Assembly: GCF_000526495.1 (NCBI RefSeq)
Contig: NZ_JAGE01000001.1
Location: 1,424,001 to 1,488,000 of the forward strand
Length of the DNA stretch: 64,000 nt
Origin: Ruminiclostridium josui JCM 17888
Lineage (GTDB): Bacteria; Bacillota; Clostridia; Acetivibrionales; DSM-1351
Direction: 5' to 3'
Shown here: piece by piece, positions 17,312 to 25,000 of the stretch
Layout: every line of letters begins with the position of its first letter
How positions within the stretch are numbered: the stretch's first letter is position 1
Program-made: the position numbers and the translations under genes
The notes under the pieces: model-generated
The model's input: only the letters and a program-made list of their open reading frames with translations
What the model was told of the DNA's origin: nothing
The model's database searches: none

Positions 17312-18124
17312 CTATCTTCTCAAATTATTTGCTATCTGAAGCATATCGTCAGAAGATTGTATTGCTTTTGAGCTAACTTCGTATGCTCTCTGCGCAACAA
17401 TAAGCTTTACCATTTCGTCAACAACCTGAACATTAGAAGATTCAAGAAAACCCTGCTTCATGATACTCTTAGCATTTTCAACTTCAGTAACCTGTACAGG
17501 TTCTCCAGTTGCTGAATTGCTTGAGTAAAGGTTGTTTCCTACCGCTTCTAATGCGTACTTGTTAGGGAAAATTACCATGCCTATAGTCTGATCCATAGGA
17601 ATGCTAACGCCTTCTGCATCTTTATAGCTCATCTCTCCAAGGGGAGATACTGAAAGTTCTGAAATATTTACTTCAGGGTCGAATAGTATCTCTTCTCCTG
17701 AACTGTCTAAAACAGCGTATCCATCGGATGTAGTGAGTCTCTTCATACCATCCTCTGTAATACTTAGCTTAAAGGAACCATCCCTTGTATACTGAACAAT
17801 TCCTTGTGGCCCCATTATAGTGAAGAAGCCTTCACCATCTATAGCAAAATCAAGATTGGAACCTGTCTGCTCAGGAGTACCATTATCAAAGTTTCTCACT
17901 GTGGAGCTTACCACCGTTCCATGTCCTACCTGAAGATTCACAGGCTTTCCGGCATCATTTAGAACATATGCCCTATCCATTGTCTGGTACAGGAGGTCCT
18001 TGAATTCTGCTTTTTCCTTTTTATATCCAGTGGTATTAACATTTGCAAGATTATTTGAAATAACATCTACATTGAACTGTTGAGCCTTCATTCCTGAACC
18101 GGCTGTATATAATGCTCTCATCAT
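17312..18124 (-). CDS. flgG: Flagellar distal-rod protein FlgG/FlhP
   Basis: This 270-residue flagellar basal-body protein starts MMRALYTAGSGMKAQQ, contains the rod signature NNLANVNTTGYKK and central FAIDGEGFF, and ends with the coiled helix VVDEMVKLIVAQRAYEVSSKAIQ. It has the C-terminal FlgG/FlgF core and normal length. In Bacillus the equivalent pair flhO-flhP follows mbl; the same order occurs here. Confidence 0.92.
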   Translation of the reverse strand: MMRALYTAGSGMKAQQFNVDVISNNLANVNTTGYKKEKAEFKDLLYQTMDRAYVLNDAGKPVNLQVGHGTVVSSTVRNFDNGTPEQTGSNLDFAIDGEGFFTIMGPQGIVQYTRDGSFKLSITEDGMKRLTTSDGYAVLDSSGEEILFDPEVNISELSVSPLGEMSYKDAEGVSIPMDQTIGMVIFPNKYALEAVGNNLYSSNSATGEPVQVTEVENAKSIMKQGFLESSNVQVVDEMVKLIVAQRAYEVSSKAIQSSDDMLQIANNLRR

Positions 18125-18174
18125 AGCCTTTAACCCTCCAAAGAAATTTAAAATATATGTCTATCGGAATCTAA

Positions 18175-18972
18175 TTATCTAACCAAACCTACTTCATTTA
18201 CTGCTTTTTCTAACGTTCCATCCTGAGCTTGCAGCACTTTCTGGTTTGCCTCATAAGCTCTCATAACAGTTATCATGTCAACCATCTCATCTATAACATT
18301 AACATTTGACTGTTCATCGTACCCCTGAATAACTGAACCTGTAAACTCTACTATCTCGCTTCCGTTATTCTGAACCAAATTATTTCCAAACTTTCTTAAT
18401 TGAGTTGAATCTGAAAACTGTGCAATACGAAGAGTATCAACAATAGCTCCATTCTGCATTATGTTACCTTTGCTGTCAACTGTGAAATCACCTGGTTTAA
18501 GGGTTATAGGTCCTTTTTTACCTAATACAGCATATCCATCCCCTGTTACCAGCTGATTGTTGGCATTAAGAGAAAAAGAGCCATTTTTTGTATAGAACTC
18601 CTGCATTGTGTTATCCTGTGGATTAATTACTCCTACAGTGAAAAATGCAGGACTTGCTGTCTCACCCGTATTATTATCTTGTATTGCCAGGTCGTATCTG
18701 TCTCCGGTCTGCACCATCTGACCTTGAGTGTAATACGTATATACTTCTCCGACATCACTACTGAGTTCCATTGTACCAACAACAGCTGATGGATTGGTGG
18801 GACTCTGTGTGTCGTTAATTCTCCTTGTTAAAATTTCAGGAAAACTCTGATAAACTACTGTATCCTTCTTGTATGCCGTAGTATTGACATTTGCCATATT
18901 ATTTGTGATAACGTCTAGTTTTTTTTGATTTGCCAGCATACTCCACGCAGAAGTATATAACCCTCTAATCAT
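18175..18972 (-). CDS. flhO: Flagellar rod/hook-basal body protein FlhO-like
   Basis: This 265-residue paralogue of the next gene starts MIRGLYTSAWSMLANQ, has NNMANVNTTAYKKD, a central DLAIQDNN region and the C-terminal VIDEMVDMITVMRAYEANQKVLQ. It is a proximal-rod component of the FlgF/FlhO group. It lies 50 bp upstream of flgG/flhP and downstream of the mreB-like gene. Confidence 0.88.
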   Translation of the reverse strand: MIRGLYTSAWSMLANQKKLDVITNNMANVNTTAYKKDTVVYQSFPEILTRRINDTQSPTNPSAVVGTMELSSDVGEVYTYYTQGQMVQTGDRYDLAIQDNNTGETASPAFFTVGVINPQDNTMQEFYTKNGSFSLNANNQLVTGDGYAVLGKKGPITLKPGDFTVDSKGNIMQNGAIVDTLRIAQFSDSTQLRKFGNNLVQNNGSEIVEFTGSVIQGYDEQSNVNVIDEMVDMITVMRAYEANQKVLQAQDGTLEKAVNEVGLVR

Positions 18973-19075
18973 AAGATATCTCCTTATGTAAATTCATTAC
19001 TCTATATATCGGCAGCTATAATGAATTACTTTAGATTTTTTCTATACGAAAATAATTACTAATATATCCTAATAT

Positions 19076-19104
19076 TAAAAAAAGGGGTAAATATTTTACC
19101 CCTG
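19076..19104 (-). terminator. Rho-independent terminator after mbl
   Basis: A 9-bp stem (AGGGGTAAA with TTTACCCCT) lies 12 bp beyond the mreB-like stop and is followed by TTTTTT on the minus strand. The flagellar pair downstream therefore probably has its own promoter. Confidence 0.8.
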
Positions 19105-19115
19105 TATTGCTATTT

Positions 19116-20153
19116 TTATCGTTTATAACTTGCCCTGTTTTCTGTAAGCGCACTAGCCTCGATAGCCTCTATATTGTCCAGCGCTTTACCTGTTCCAAGG
19201 GCTACACAAGATATGGAATCATCTGCAATTATTACATTTATACCTGTTTTCTCCTGAAGCAGTTTATCCAAACCGTAAATAAGGCTTCCTCCACCTGTCA
19301 TAACTATACCCCTGTCGCTGATATCAGCAGCAAGCTCCGGTGGTGTACGTTCAAGAACTGAATGTACTGCTTCAACAACACTTGAAATAGGTTCTTCCAA
19401 TGCTTCCATCATTTCAGTTGAAGAAATAGTAATTGTCTTTGGAAGTCCTGAAATCAGGTTCCTTCCTCTGATATCCATTGTAACCTCCTGAACTCGTGGA
19501 TAAACCGTACCTATGTTGATTTTCAATTCTTCCGCAGTTCTTTCACCTATCATAATGTTATGCTTTTTACGCATATAACGAACAATAGCTTCGTCAAACT
19601 TGTCTCCGGCAATCTTTATGGAAGTGCTTACTACTGTACCACCTAACGATATTACCGCAATATCCGTAGTACCGCCGCCCATGTCAACAACCATGCTACC
19701 GCACGCCTTTGAAATATCAATGCCTGCTCCAATAGCAGCCGCAATAGGTTCTTCTATCAAATATGTCTTTCTAGCTCCGGCTTGCATGGATGCGTCTATT
19801 ACCGCACGCTTTTCAACTTCTGTAACTCCACTGGGAACACAGACCATTATCCTTGGTTTGAAAAACTTTCTGTTCCCGGTTACTTTATTTATGAAATATT
19901 TAAGCATTCTCTCTGTTATGTCATAATCAGAAATTACACCTTCGCGCAGAGGCCTGATAGCCACTATATTTCCAGGTGTTCTTCCCAGCATTCTTCTTGC
20001 CTCTTCGCCTACCGCAAGTAATTTATTTGTATTCTTATCTATAGCTACAACGGATGGTTCCCTTAATACAATTCCCTTACCTTTAATGTATACAAGTACT
20101 GTGGCTGTCCCCAAATCAATACCGATGTCCTGTCCAAATCCCAAACGAAACAA
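19116..20153 (-). CDS. mbl: MreB-family actin (Mbl position)
   Basis: This 345-residue bacterial actin guides elongation of the side wall. It shows GQDIGIDLGTATVLVYIKG (phosphate 1), VVDMGGGTTDIAVISLGG (phosphate 2), LIEEPIAAAIGAGIDI and the adenosine motif GIVMTGGGSLI. The neighbours flhO and flhP identify it as the Mbl orthologue by synteny. Sequence alone cannot separate Mbl from MreB/MreBH. Confidence 0.93.
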   Translation of the reverse strand: MFRLGFGQDIGIDLGTATVLVYIKGKGIVLREPSVVAIDKNTNKLLAVGEEARRMLGRTPGNIVAIRPLREGVISDYDITERMLKYFINKVTGNRKFFKPRIMVCVPSGVTEVEKRAVIDASMQAGARKTYLIEEPIAAAIGAGIDISKACGSMVVDMGGGTTDIAVISLGGTVVSTSIKIAGDKFDEAIVRYMRKKHNIMIGERTAEELKINIGTVYPRVQEVTMDIRGRNLISGLPKTITISSTEMMEALEEPISSVVEAVHSVLERTPPELAADISDRGIVMTGGGSLIYGLDKLLQEKTGINVIIADDSISCVALGTGKALDNIEAIEASALTENRASYKR

Positions 20154-20326
20154 CTCCTTGATTTCCTTAATTTGATAATCTAACAGAAATTATAACCATT
20201 TATAAAGTATGATATATATTTGTACATATTAAGTCAAAATTATCTATTATTTATATTATCATATTAATTTAATAATGCAATATTTTTGTATCTTTTAAAA
20301 GTTACAAAATGGTAATTATTCTTGCG

Positions 20327-21517
20327 TTATAAGGCCACTTTATCTAAAATCCCTCTAAGCTTTGCAATTGCTATTCCGTAATTGCATATACTTATATTCT
20401 GAGCTAGGGCTGACTCTATACGTGATAATACATATTTTCTGTTGAACATACAACAGCCACATTGAATAACTAGAGAGTATTTTGACAAATCCTTTGGAAA
20501 ATCTGTTCCACTAACAATGTCAACAGTCAGACCTTCGCCCACCTTTTGTCTGAGAAGTCTTGGAAGCTGCACACGTCCAATATCTTCATTTAATGGCACA
20601 TGGGTACAGGCCTCTGCAATCAAAACAGCTGATTCCTCAGTAAGTGCGTCTATTGCTTCTGCACCCTTAATGTATGCAGAAATATCACCCTTGTATTCTG
20701 CGAACAGTACAGAAAATGATGTTAATAGGCTTTCTTCAGGCTTTTGCGCATACACCTTGTCAAACACCTGGGAATCAGTAATTATTAACTTTGGGGGCTT
20801 TGACATTGCCTTTAGTGCATTGTCAAGCTTGTCAGTAGTAACGCTCATAACCATACATTTTAAATCAAGCAAATCTCTGATTACCTGTACCTGTGGCAAA
20901 ATCAGACGCCCCTTTGGAGCCTGAATATCCTGAGGCATAACCAGCAGTACCAAGTCTCCTTCATTGACAAGATGGGCTGTTATACTGCTTACCTCAAAAT
21001 CTTCCGGCACGGCTCTTATAAGTTCTTCTCTTACTTTATCAAGTCCTGTTTTTTCCTTTGCACTGATAACGATTGGCATCAGCCCAAGAGTTTCCTCTAC
21101 CTGTTTTTTTATATCACTGGTATTTTCAAGTATATCTGCTTTATTAATAACAGGTATAACAGGTATTTTACGTTTTTTTAGCTCCTCAGTCCATTCCTTT
21201 TCCAGCGAAAGCTCTGTTCCTGAGAAAAAAACAATGGCTACATCTGTTTTTTCAATGGCCTTGCGAGTTTTTTCAATTCTCAATTCTCCTAAAGTTCCAA
21301 CATCGTCAAACCCCGCTGTATCAATAAACATAACTGGACCTAAGGGATGCAGCTCCATGGCCTTGTATACGGGGTCGGTGGTGGTTCCAGCGATTTCAGA
21401 TACCAATGCAATATCCTGTCCCGTTATTGCATTAATTAGTGAAGATTTCCCGCTGTTTCTTCTGCCGAACAGCGCAATGTGCAACCTGTTTGCACCCGGT
21501 GTATTTGTAAGACTCAT
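20327..21517 (-). CDS. hydF: [FeFe]-hydrogenase H-cluster maturation GTPase HydF
   Basis: This protein of about 396 residues is the scaffold on which the 2Fe subcluster is assembled before transfer to the hydrogenase. It has an N-terminal GTPase domain (GRRNSGKSS, DTAGFDD, NKAD), a dimerisation domain, and a C-terminal cluster domain with CTH and CGCC matching the CxH...CxxC iron-sulfur site. The ATG at 21517 is chosen over 21559 because AGGAGGA precedes it and it then follows hydG by 16 bp. It is the last gene of the regulator-hydG-hydF operon. Confidence 0.96.
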   Translation of the reverse strand: MSLTNTPGANRLHIALFGRRNSGKSSLINAITGQDIALVSEIAGTTTDPVYKAMELHPLGPVMFIDTAGFDDVGTLGELRIEKTRKAIEKTDVAIVFFSGTELSLEKEWTEELKKRKIPVIPVINKADILENTSDIKKQVEETLGLMPIVISAKEKTGLDKVREELIRAVPEDFEVSSITAHLVNEGDLVLLVMPQDIQAPKGRLILPQVQVIRDLLDLKCMVMSVTTDKLDNALKAMSKPPKLIITDSQVFDKVYAQKPEESLLTSFSVLFAEYKGDISAYIKGAEAIDALTEESAVLIAEACTHVPLNEDIGRVQLPRLLRQKVGEGLTVDIVSGTDFPKDLSKYSLVIQCGCCMFNRKYVLSRIESALAQNISICNYGIAIAKLRGILDKVAL

Positions 21518-21533
21518 TTTTATTCCTCCTAAT

Positions 21534-22946
21534 CTAGAACCTGAAATCCCTCTTACCATTATGGAGATCTCTTAAATGTTCTTTTACGATTCTTTTGACA
21601 TCTTCGTTTTGCAGTAACTCTACTTCTTTTTCTATCATTTTCTCGCCTTTTTGCCTTGTATCTTCTGATGCATAGTCTTCCAAATATTCCTTTAGTGTCA
21701 TAATTGCATTGGGATGACAAACATGGGCAATTGCACCGCTCTTAACAAGTCTCATAAACCTGTCCCCTGTTCTGCCTTCCCGGTAGCACGCTGTACAGAA
21801 GCTTGGAATGTATCCCAGAGTCAAAAGCCAGTTAACTATTTCGTCCATAGTTCTTGTATCATTAACTTCAAATTGAGCAGAATTCTCAGCTTCTTTTTCT
21901 ACATAACCACCCACACTTGTGGATGACCCTCCACTGATTTGGGAAACACCCAATTTAAGACATTCCCTACGGGTCTTTTCCGATTCTCTTGTGGACATGA
22001 TTATACCGGTGTATGGTACTGCTATACGAAGTATTGCTACAATTTTTTCAAATATGGAGTCAGGTACTGCATTGGAATATTCCTTCAAATCCACATCATC
22101 AGCCGGTCTTATACGTGGCACGCTGATTGTGTGAGGCCCAACTCCCATTGCATCCTCCAAATGCTTTGCGTGCATAAGCAAGCCCACAAAATCATATTTG
22201 TAAAGATTCAGTCCAAAGAGAACACCAAGCCCTACATCATCTATTCCACCCTCCATTGCTCTGTCCATGGCCTCAGTATGATAAGCATAGTTATGTTTTG
22301 GCCCCTTGGGGTGCAGATATTCGTATGTTGGTTTATGGTAAGTTTCCTGAAATAATATATAGGTTCCTATTCCCGCATCCTTGAGCTTTTTGTAATTTTC
22401 AACTGTTGTAGCGGCAATGTTCACATTTACACGGCGTATTGCACCGTTTTTGTGCTTTATTCCATAAATTGTTTTTATACTTTCCAATACATATTCTATA
22501 GGACAATTTTCAGGATCCTCTCCCGTTTCAAGGGCAAGTCGTTTGTGACCCATATCCTGCAAGGCCTTAACTTCTCTGACAATGTCTTCTTGAGACAACT
22601 GTTTTCTTGCGATATGCTTGTTTGAACCGTGGTATGGACAATATCTGCATTCATTCACACAGTAGTTTGAAAGATATAGGGGTGCAAACATTACTATCCT
22701 ATTTCCATAAAATTTATTTTTAATATGCTCTGCAAGCTTAGACACCCTTTCTTTAACTTCATCTAGCTCACATTCCAATAATACTGCTGCTTCCCTGTAG
22801 CTTAGTCCTTTATACTCAGCTGCCTTCTGAAGAATATCTTCTATAAGTGGCATATTCTCCTTGTTCTTGCGGGCATACTCCAGTGTTTCTAAAATTTCCG
22901 CATCATTAATAAAGTCCTCGGCTTTTTTTGATTTGCTGTTATACAT
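21534..22946 (-). CDS. hydG: [FeFe]-hydrogenase maturase HydG, radical SAM tyrosine lyase
   Basis: This protein of about 470 residues cleaves tyrosine to supply the CO and CN ligands of the H-cluster. The N-terminal radical-SAM barrel carries CVNECRYCPYHG (C-x3-C-x2-C). The C-terminal auxiliary cluster site is CTACYREGRTGDRFM followed about 20 residues later by HVCHPNA. The ATG at 22946 has GGAGGAAG upstream; a GTG at 22961 lies within that site. It lies between the TM1266-type gene and hydF. Confidence 0.97.
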   Translation of the reverse strand: MYNSKSKKAEDFINDAEILETLEYARKNKENMPLIEDILQKAAEYKGLSYREAAVLLECELDEVKERVSKLAEHIKNKFYGNRIVMFAPLYLSNYCVNECRYCPYHGSNKHIARKQLSQEDIVREVKALQDMGHKRLALETGEDPENCPIEYVLESIKTIYGIKHKNGAIRRVNVNIAATTVENYKKLKDAGIGTYILFQETYHKPTYEYLHPKGPKHNYAYHTEAMDRAMEGGIDDVGLGVLFGLNLYKYDFVGLLMHAKHLEDAMGVGPHTISVPRIRPADDVDLKEYSNAVPDSIFEKIVAILRIAVPYTGIIMSTRESEKTRRECLKLGVSQISGGSSTSVGGYVEKEAENSAQFEVNDTRTMDEIVNWLLTLGYIPSFCTACYREGRTGDRFMRLVKSGAIAHVCHPNAIMTLKEYLEDYASEDTRQKGEKMIEKEVELLQNEDVKRIVKEHLRDLHNGKRDFRF

Positions 22947-23006
22947 ATTTACTTCCTCCACAAAACAGATTTTTAATCTGACATTTCGAGGATGTTATAA
23001 GTGGAT

Positions 23007-23252
23007 TTATATTTTTGAATAAACAGTCTTTGTATTGACTCCCTTTAACATTCCCAATTTCCCTGAAAGTGAGCTAATGATATCATTTGGGGCATCAACA
23101 ACCACGCTTATAATGGAGACACCCTTTTCACGATATGGAATCCCCATTCTTCCAACTATATATTTTCCGAATTCATGTAGTATCAGGTTTATCTTTTCTG
23201 CTGACGATAAATCATCAACTATTATTCCTATTAGAGCAATCCTTGTCTCCAT
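23007..23252 (-). CDS. TM1266-type iron-only hydrogenase system regulator
   Basis: This ACT-like protein of about 81 residues starts METRIALIGIIVDD and contains YIVGRMGIPYREKGVSIISVVVDAP, the signature of the family associated with [FeFe]-hydrogenase maturation genes. Its ligand and action are not established. The ATG at 23252 follows GGGAGG; a longer start at 23303 would lie inside the leader terminator. It is the first gene of the hydG-hydF operon. Confidence 0.9.
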   Translation of the reverse strand: METRIALIGIIVDDLSSAEKINLILHEFGKYIVGRMGIPYREKGVSIISVVVDAPNDIISSLSGKLGMLKGVNTKTVYSKI

Positions 23253-23428
23253 TTGGCTGCCTCCCTCACAAATAAAATAAAACCCCTGATGCTTTACAGG
23301 CACAGGGGTTCTCCTAATCCACCTTATAGCACCGCCTTACCACTTGGGACTAACCCTCGTGCATTCAGAACGATATTTGAAATAAATCTCTTTACTCTCA
23401 GCATTAAAACTTTGAGCTCAGATACTTT
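23253..23428 (-). ncRNA. Structured 5' leader of the hydrogenase maturation operon, candidate riboswitch
   Basis: The transcript from the promoter at 23435-23463 has a leader of about 175 nt. Its 3' part holds a terminator hairpin (AACCCCTG at 23303-23310 pairing with CAGGGGTT at 23281-23288) followed by TTTATTTTATTT. The 5' arm of that hairpin lies in a strand (23300-23310) that can instead pair with 23352-23362 (GCACGAGGGTT, 10 of 11 positions including one wobble). The enclosed 41 nt contain a D-arm-like CCAAGTGGTAAGGC. Mutually exclusive stems ahead of the operon are the layout of a transcriptional riboswitch or attenuator. It was not recognised as a known class. Confidence 0.6.
23275..23310 (-). 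terminator. Intrinsic terminator within the hydrogenase-maturation leader
   Basis: A perfect 8-bp stem (AACCCCTG with CAGGGGTT) with a 14-nt loop and a T-rich tail lies about 20 nt before the Shine-Dalgarno of the TM1266-type gene. Its position before the first gene implies attenuation rather than end of transcription. Confidence 0.8.
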
Positions 23429-23434
23429 GATAAT

Positions 23435-23463
23435 ATTTTAACATATTCATACAGCACCTTCAA
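23435..23463 (-). promoter_or_regulatory. Sigma-A-type promoter of the hydrogenase maturation operon
   Basis: On the minus strand, -35 TTGAAG (23463-23458) and -10 TAAAAT (23440-23435) are separated by 17 bp. Transcription would start near 23428. Confidence 0.7.
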
Positions 23464-23555
23464 GTTAATAATTACCCACCTTTTTAGATAAATATTGCAA
23501 AACCTTTCCTACACTACTAAAATATATGTAACCCAAAAATTACGGAGGAAGTTTT

Positions 23556-23948
23556 ATGAATTGGTTCAGAAAATTTATGATTGGAAGGTACGGGCCTGAT
23601 CATTTGTCCGCCGGACTTCTTTTTTTATCATTGCTAATTTCATTAATAGGTATGTTTGTACCAGTTAGCTGGTTTGGTTATCTGTCTTATATTCCACTAG
23701 TACTATGCTTTTACAGAATGTTTTCTAAAAATATTTATCGCAGAAGAGCAGAAAATAATAAATTCTTGGTTTTCTGGAATCCAATTGCCAGTTGGTTTTT
23801 TAAAAGAAAAAAACGCTTAATGGATTCTAAAACTCACAGGTATTACAAATGTCCTCAATGCAAACAAGAGGTACGCGTTCCCAAGGGTAAGGGAAAAATA
23901 CAGATAACCTGTCCAAAGTGCAGGACAGAGTTTATACGTAAATCCTAA
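23556..23948 (+). CDS. Membrane protein with C-terminal zinc ribbon
   Basis: This 130-residue protein has two hydrophobic segments (about residues 18-38 and 40-58) and a basic linker. Its C-terminal zinc ribbon reads CPQCKQEVRVPKGKGK then CPKCRTEF (two CPxC pairs). Such proteins are frequent in Clostridia but their role is unknown. The ATG has AGGAGG upstream. It is divergent from the hydrogenase maturation operon and convergent with a small Cys-rich gene. Confidence 0.8.
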   Translation: MNWFRKFMIGRYGPDHLSAGLLFLSLLISLIGMFVPVSWFGYLSYIPLVLCFYRMFSKNIYRRRAENNKFLVFWNPIASWFFKRKKRLMDSKTHRYYKCPQCKQEVRVPKGKGKIQITCPKCRTEFIRKS

Positions 23949-23964
23949 TTATATAGAAAACTTG

Positions 23965-24132
23965 CTAAGACCCACCTAGTGTGGGTTTTTCAGTTTTCTT
24001 TTTTGCACGCTTGCAGTATGGTAGGTATTTTGAGTTTTCACTGTGGTATTTTAAGCACTCATCACATTTACCGTGGCGGACACATGATTTCTTTTTGCAG
24101 TTGCACTTTTCTAATCCGTTTTCAAGTATCAT
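23965..24132 (-). CDS. Small Cys-rich protein (55 residues), function unknown
   Basis: A minus-strand frame starts at ATG 24132 with a strong AGGAGGGGG about 9 nt upstream and a TTGACA box at 24188-24183. The product is basic with six Cys: CNC, then SC, then CDEC, and YC near residue 40 (pattern C-x-C-x4-C-x5-C-x2-C...C), plus two His. It looks like a compact metal-binding module. Its last codons run through the terminator of the convergent gene. No function is recognised. Confidence 0.7.
   Translation of the reverse strand: MILENGLEKCNCKKKSCVRHGKCDECLKYHSENSKYLPYCKRAKKKTEKPTLGGS
23968..23990 (+). terminator. Rho-independent terminator after the zinc-ribbon gene
   Basis: A stem (ACCCAC with GTGGGT) followed by TTTTT lies 20 bp after the stop. 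It overlaps the last codons of the convergent Cys-rich gene. Confidence 0.75.
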
Positions 24133-24221
24133 CTTTTAACCCCCTCCTGATTTATTAATTTAATTAAATTATTCTATTTATATGTCAAGTATCCCCCGTT
24201 GCCAGGTAAATGTCAACTGAT

Positions 24222-24254
24222 AAAAAGCCGGGGCCCTTTAGCTCCCGGCTTTTT
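24222..24254 (-). terminator. Terminator after the YitT-like gene (copy 1 of a repeated hairpin)
   Basis: A strong stem (AAGCCGGG with CCCGGCTT) with flanking A and T runs lies about 85 bp after the stop. The core of about 28 bp is identical to the hairpin after spoIIID at 26878-26909. Confidence 0.8.
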
Positions 24255-24339
24255 ACTTACTTGATTTTTCATAAAAAAGTAAAACTGCTTTTTGCGGAAA
24301 GATAAATTTGTTGTAGTTTATTAAATATTAGCTTTCATC

Positions 24340-24969
24340 TCACGCTTCCTCACTTCCGGTGATAATACTGTCCCGTTTTAACAAGTCAAAGGTTGCGTCA
24401 ATAGATTTAAAGACTATAAAGTAAGCTATAAGTGAGTACATAGCCTGCTCCCAACCGAAAACCAATCCGGACAAGGAAACTATAAATATATTAACTGCGA
24501 CATATATTGTACCGGAAGAATTAATTCCATTCATTTCATAATATTTTCTTCTGCACTGAAACCCATCCACAAGAGCACCAAATCGCAATATCAATCCCAG
24601 ACCTATTCCCAGAGATATACCCCCAAAAATAGTAGATTGCAGAATGTACTCCTGCTCTATTTGAATAGGCCTGAATACCGACAACCAGAAAATCATAGAA
24701 GCTACTGCTGCCATAGTAGGTAATACGAATTTCTTTCCTCTATGACGGTATCCGAATATCATAAAAGGAAAATTCAGCAATACAATTATGGCACTAAGAG
24801 GAATTTCCATGATATAACTTATCATAACAGCTGTTCCTATAATACCTCCCGCAATGAGATTATGTGAACTAAAAAATATTTCCACACCTACTGCAATCAA
24901 TAATGCACCTAGAAATATGAATATAAAGTTTATAACTTTTCTAGTAATCAAATATTTTTTTCCATTCAT
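24340..24969 (-). CDS. YitT-family membrane protein, short form
   Basis: This protein of about 209 residues has five or six hydrophobic segments and the YitT hallmark SSHNLIAGGIIGTAVMISYI. Typical YitT proteins have about 280 residues with a C-terminal cytoplasmic DUF2179 domain; that domain is absent here. Function is unknown. The ATG at 24969 is chosen because AAGGAGG lies upstream; a longer frame from 25047 would overlap the antiporter gene and lacks such a site. It is 31 bp downstream of the antiporter gene. Confidence 0.82.
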   Translation of the reverse strand: MNGKKYLITRKVINFIFIFLGALLIAVGVEIFFSSHNLIAGGIIGTAVMISYIMEIPLSAIIVLLNFPFMIFGYRHRGKKFVLPTMAAVASMIFWLSVFRPIQIEQEYILQSTIFGGISLGIGLGLILRFGALVDGFQCRRKYYEMNGINSSGTIYVAVNIFIVSLSGLVFGWEQAMYSLIAYFIVFKSIDATFDLLKRDSIITGSEEA

Positions 24970-25000
24970 AACAGAAGACCTCCTTACGACAGCTTCATAT

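Noticed and set aside
20964-21575. 203-codon plus-strand frame inside hydF
   Set aside because: Antisense shadow of hydF, Ser/Ile/Thr-rich without domains.
23300-23362. tRNA gene suggested by CCAAGTGGTAAGGC inside the hydrogenase leader
   Set aside because: The D-arm-like part is good, but no anticodon stem, TPsiC loop or CCA-compatible acceptor stem can be drawn; it is better treated as part of a leader RNA.
23253-23428. T-box or SAM-I riboswitch assignment for the hydrogenase leader
   Set aside because: AAGGTGG and GGTGCTA resemble fragments of each class, but the T-box bulge ACCGCG, the specifier region and the SAM-I GCAACC core are absent.
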